A stretch of 23,053 nt of DNA from DUOJ01 sp041676265 (lineage in GTDB: Bacteria; Spirochaetota; Spirochaetia; Sphaerochaetales; Sphaerochaetaceae): the NCBI GenBank assembly GCA_041676265.1, contig JBAYSE010000009.1, positions 1-23,053 of the forward strand. Direction: 5' to 3'. The translations under genes were made by a program, and so were the position numbers. The notes beneath the pieces are model-generated. The model ran no database searches. It saw only the letters and a list, made by a program, of their open reading frames with translations, and was not told the DNA's origin. Position 1 is the first letter of the stretch. Each line of letters starts with the position of its first letter. Positions 20,943-23,053 of the stretch are shown one piece after another.

Positions 20943-22448
20943 ATGGAAGAGAAGAAGAAAACTGGTAGGGGAACACCATTTCTAGCGATGCGGGGGATTT
21001 ATAAAGACTTCCCGGGGGTCAGGGCTCTCGATGATGTCGATTTCTCGGTAAAGCTGGGTGAAGTGATGGCCCTTGTTGGGGAAAATGGGGCCGGTAAATC
21101 GACTTTAATGAAAATTTTGACCGGTGTTTATGCTAAAGATGCCGGTGAGATTTTAATTGAAGGGCAAGATGCCCAAATCGTAGATGCCGCTAGCGCCTTA
21201 GATTTGGGAATAAGTATGATTTATCAGGAGCTCAATTTAATTCCCACGACAAATATAGCTGAGAATATTTTCTTGGGTAGGGAAATCAAAAGGCGCGTCT
21301 TTATCGATAAAAAAGAGATGCACCGTCAAGCCAAAGAGATTATTAAGATGGTTGGCCTAGAGCTCGATACCAACCTTTTAATTCAAGATTTATCGGCGGT
21401 ACAGCGCCAGTTAATTGAAATTTCCAAAGCACTTTCGGTCAATGCACGCCTCATAATCATGGATGAGCCCACCTCTTCTTTGACGGAGAACGAAACAGAA
21501 CTCCTTTTGGGGATCATTAAAGAGCTTAAACAAAAAGATGTGGCGATAGTCTATATCACCCACCGGATGCGGGAGATTTTTGAAATTGCCGACCGGGTGG
21601 CCGTCATGCGTGATGGCAAGATGGTTAAAACTTTAGACGCCCGGAAAACCGACACCGGTGAAGTTGTGCGCCACATGGTTGGGCGCCATATCGATACCCT
21701 CTTTGTTAAAGAAGAGGCCCCTATAACCGATGTTGTCCTTGAAGTAGAGGGGGTCAGTACCAAAGATTTTCTTAAAGATGTGAGTTTCAAGGTGCGTAAA
21801 GGGGAGATACTGGGATTTGCCGGCTTAGTGGGCGCCGGGCGCTCAGAGGTCATGCGGGCCGTTTTCGGTATCGATAAAAAAGAGAGTGGCACTATTCGAA
21901 TGCATGGCAAAGAGATTACGATTAACAACACGGTCGATGCCCTCGATAACCACATCGGTTTTTTACCGGAAGACCGTAAACTCCAAGCGTTAATTCTAAA
22001 CATGACCGTGAGGGAAAATATTACTCTGGCCAGTCTCAAGGCCCTCGCCAAGTACAACTTTCTCGACAAGAAGCGCGAGCGAGCGATGAGTGATGAGTAT
22101 ATCGAGCGGATGCGGGTGCGCACCCCATCGATGGAACAGAGGATTAAAAACCTTTCGGGGGGCAACCAACAGAAGGTAGCCATCAGTAAATGGTTAGCCA
22201 CCGAATCACAAGTTTTGATCCTTGATGAGCCCACCAGAGGCATCGATGTAGGGAGTAAAAAAGAGATTCACTCCCTAATGAGCGAATTAGCCAAGCAAGG
22301 TGTTGCCATTATTATGATCTCCTCAGAATTGCCCGAAATTTTAGGTATGTCTGACCGGATTGTGGTGATGCACGAAGGGAGAGTTAAAGGGGAGTTGATG
22401 CGCCAGGAGGCAACTCAAGAAAATATTATGCAAATGGCAATTTCTTAA
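20943..22448 (+). CDS. Sugar ABC transporter double ATPase (RbsA/MglA type)
   Basis: This cytoplasmic energy subunit of a ribose/galactose-type importer has 501 residues and two nucleotide-binding domains. Domain 1 shows Walker A GENGAGKST (46-54), Q-loop MIYQELNLIP, signature-like LSAVQRQLIEIS, Walker B IIMDEPTSS and switch VYITHRM. Domain 2 shows the family's lysine-less GLVGAGRSEVMR, then FLPEDRK, LSGGNQQKVAISK and an intact VLILDEPTRGIDVG, unlike the ATPase at 13410. The ATG at 20943 follows GGGAAGGA closely; an in-frame TTG at 20928 lacks a site. A permease gene follows after 16 bases. No binding-protein gene precedes it, so that gene should lie downstream, outside the window. Ribose, galactose or a nucleoside-derived pentose are possible cargoes given deoD next door. 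Confidence 0.92.
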   Translation: MEEKKKTGRGTPFLAMRGIYKDFPGVRALDDVDFSVKLGEVMALVGENGAGKSTLMKILTGVYAKDAGEILIEGQDAQIVDAASALDLGISMIYQELNLIPTTNIAENIFLGREIKRRVFIDKKEMHRQAKEIIKMVGLELDTNLLIQDLSAVQRQLIEISKALSVNARLIIMDEPTSSLTENETELLLGIIKELKQKDVAIVYITHRMREIFEIADRVAVMRDGKMVKTLDARKTDTGEVVRHMVGRHIDTLFVKEEAPITDVVLEVEGVSTKDFLKDVSFKVRKGEILGFAGLVGAGRSEVMRAVFGIDKKESGTIRMHGKEITINNTVDALDNHIGFLPEDRKLQALILNMTVRENITLASLKALAKYNFLDKKRERAMSDEYIERMRVRTPSMEQRIKNLSGGNQQKVAISKWLATESQVLILDEPTRGIDVGSKKEIHSLMSELAKQGVAIIMISSELPEILGMSDRIVVMHEGRVKGELMRQEATQENIMQMAIS

Positions 22449-22464
22449 TGAAGAGGATAGTAAG

Positions 22465-23053
22465 ATGGTAGATCAAAGTGAACAAGGATTAGTTAAAATT
22501 AAAAAGGCGCCCCATTTCCTGAAGAATTGGGCCACCAGTATCGTAAAGAGCCAATCCTTTCGAATATTTATCGTTATGGTGGTTATGTGTGTTGTTATGT
22601 GGATAATTAGTCCTCCTTTTAGGACTTCCACAAATATTCTTTCGGTGGCAAAAAACTTTTCCACCTACGCTATCGCCGGTATTGGGGTCACCCTTGTCAT
22701 TATTACCGGGGGAATCGATTTATCGATTGGCTCTATCTTCGGTTTAACCGGGGTTATTGCCACTATGATGTTTGCCAAGTTCAACATCCCCGCTTTTCCG
22801 GCTGTTTTAATTGGTCTAGCACTGGGGACGCTATTGGGATTAGTCAACGGTTTGTTTGTGGTAAGGGCTAACTTGCCCCCCTTTATTGCCACCTTGGGGA
22901 TGCTGAGTATCGCGCGTAGTTTGGCTTACATCATTACCAAGGGGTACCCCGTGGTAGGCTTAGGCAAAGAGATCCTCTTCTTAGGTCAGGGTGACATCCT
23001 TAAAATCCCCACCCCCATCTGGTTAATGGCAGTCATTGCCATCATCTTCTCAA
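22465..23053 (+). CDS. Sugar ABC transporter permease, N-terminal part (runs off window)
   Basis: The frame from ATG 22465 stays open to the window end (196 codons), so the gene is cut by the boundary rather than broken. It begins with a cytoplasmic stretch of about 35 residues (MVDQSEQGLVKIKKAPHF), then a membrane helix FIVMVVMCVVMWIISPPF. The BPD_transp_2 hallmark TGGIDLSIGSIFGLTG appears near residues 86-101, and NLPPFIATLGMLSIARSLAY near 142-161. This is the RbsC/MglC/XylH family, partner of the ATPase just upstream. AGAGGAT at 22452-22458 is the ribosome site. Confidence 0.9.
   Translation, partial: MVDQSEQGLVKIKKAPHFLKNWATSIVKSQSFRIFIVMVVMCVVMWIISPPFRTSTNILSVAKNFSTYAIAGIGVTLVIITGGIDLSIGSIFGLTGVIATMMFAKFNIPAFPAVLIGLALGTLLGLVNGLFVVRANLPPFIATLGMLSIARSLAYIITKGYPVVGLGKEILFLGQGDILKIPTPIWLMAVIAIIFS

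Noticed and set aside
21551..22243. 230-codon open frame on the - strand opposite the second double ATPase
   Set aside because: It covers conserved ATPase motifs in antisense, with low-complexity Ser/Arg-rich translation and no family resemblance.
1..23053. Toxin-antitoxin, CRISPR, prophage or tRNA-linked integration signatures
   Set aside because: No repeat-spacer array, integrase, phage structural gene or tRNA cloverleaf was found; the lone XRE gene has no toxin partner.

Overview
The window looks like a chromosomal segment of a bacterium, probably a spirochaete (Spirochaetota, Sphaerochaeta/Treponema-like). The main hints are the exported binding protein, whose signal peptide ends Leu-Phe-Ala-Ala-Ala-Gln, and the wealth of ribose/galactose-type ABC transporters. 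The phylum is an inference from style, not from a marker gene. No rRNA, tRNA or CRISPR array was seen.

Layout. (1) 1-6347, + strand: a tightly packed branched-chain amino acid operon, leuC (5' end missing)-leuD-leuB-ilvE-ilvD-ilvB, with overlapping or near-overlapping genes; leuA, ilvC and ilvN are not in view. (2) 6371-7056: a scarred AT-rich stretch. It holds a small XRE regulator on the - strand, a decayed duplicate of the galK upstream region and 5' coding part, and a piece resembling an IS3-type OrfA transposase. (3) 7057-8385: a galactokinase of the eukaryote-like GALK2/GAL1 type. (4) About 8386-18060, + strand: an AT-richer sugar-acid cluster. Sampled 60-base lines have about 33-38% GC, against about 53-55% in several lines outside. 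The order is IclR regulator, KDPG-type aldolase, KDG-type kinase, periplasmic sugar-binding protein, permease, double ATPase, second permease, aldo-keto reductase, an unknown exported protein and a FucU-type mutarotase. (5) 18068-20672, - strand: deoD purine nucleoside phosphorylase, two half-size chromate-transporter genes and a short-chain dehydrogenase, packed as an operon. (6) 20690-23053: a divergent promoter region followed by a second sugar ABC system, with a double ATPase and a permease cut by the window end.

How the genes fit together. Block 1 makes leucine, valine and isoleucine. Block 4 reads as one regulated unit for taking up an aldose and oxidising it. The two-permease ABC transporter imports it, the FucU-like protein interconverts anomers, and the aldo-keto reductase may oxidise it to a lactone. 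After hydrolysis and dehydration by enzymes not seen here, the KDG-type kinase and KDPG-type aldolase would finish as a semi-phosphorylative Entner-Doudoroff route. A double palindrome before the IclR gene is its likely operator. The strongest leads for something new are this cluster, with its unknown exported protein, and its ATPase, whose second domain has lost the Walker B Asp-Glu pair. The rearranged galK upstream region is the other notable structure.
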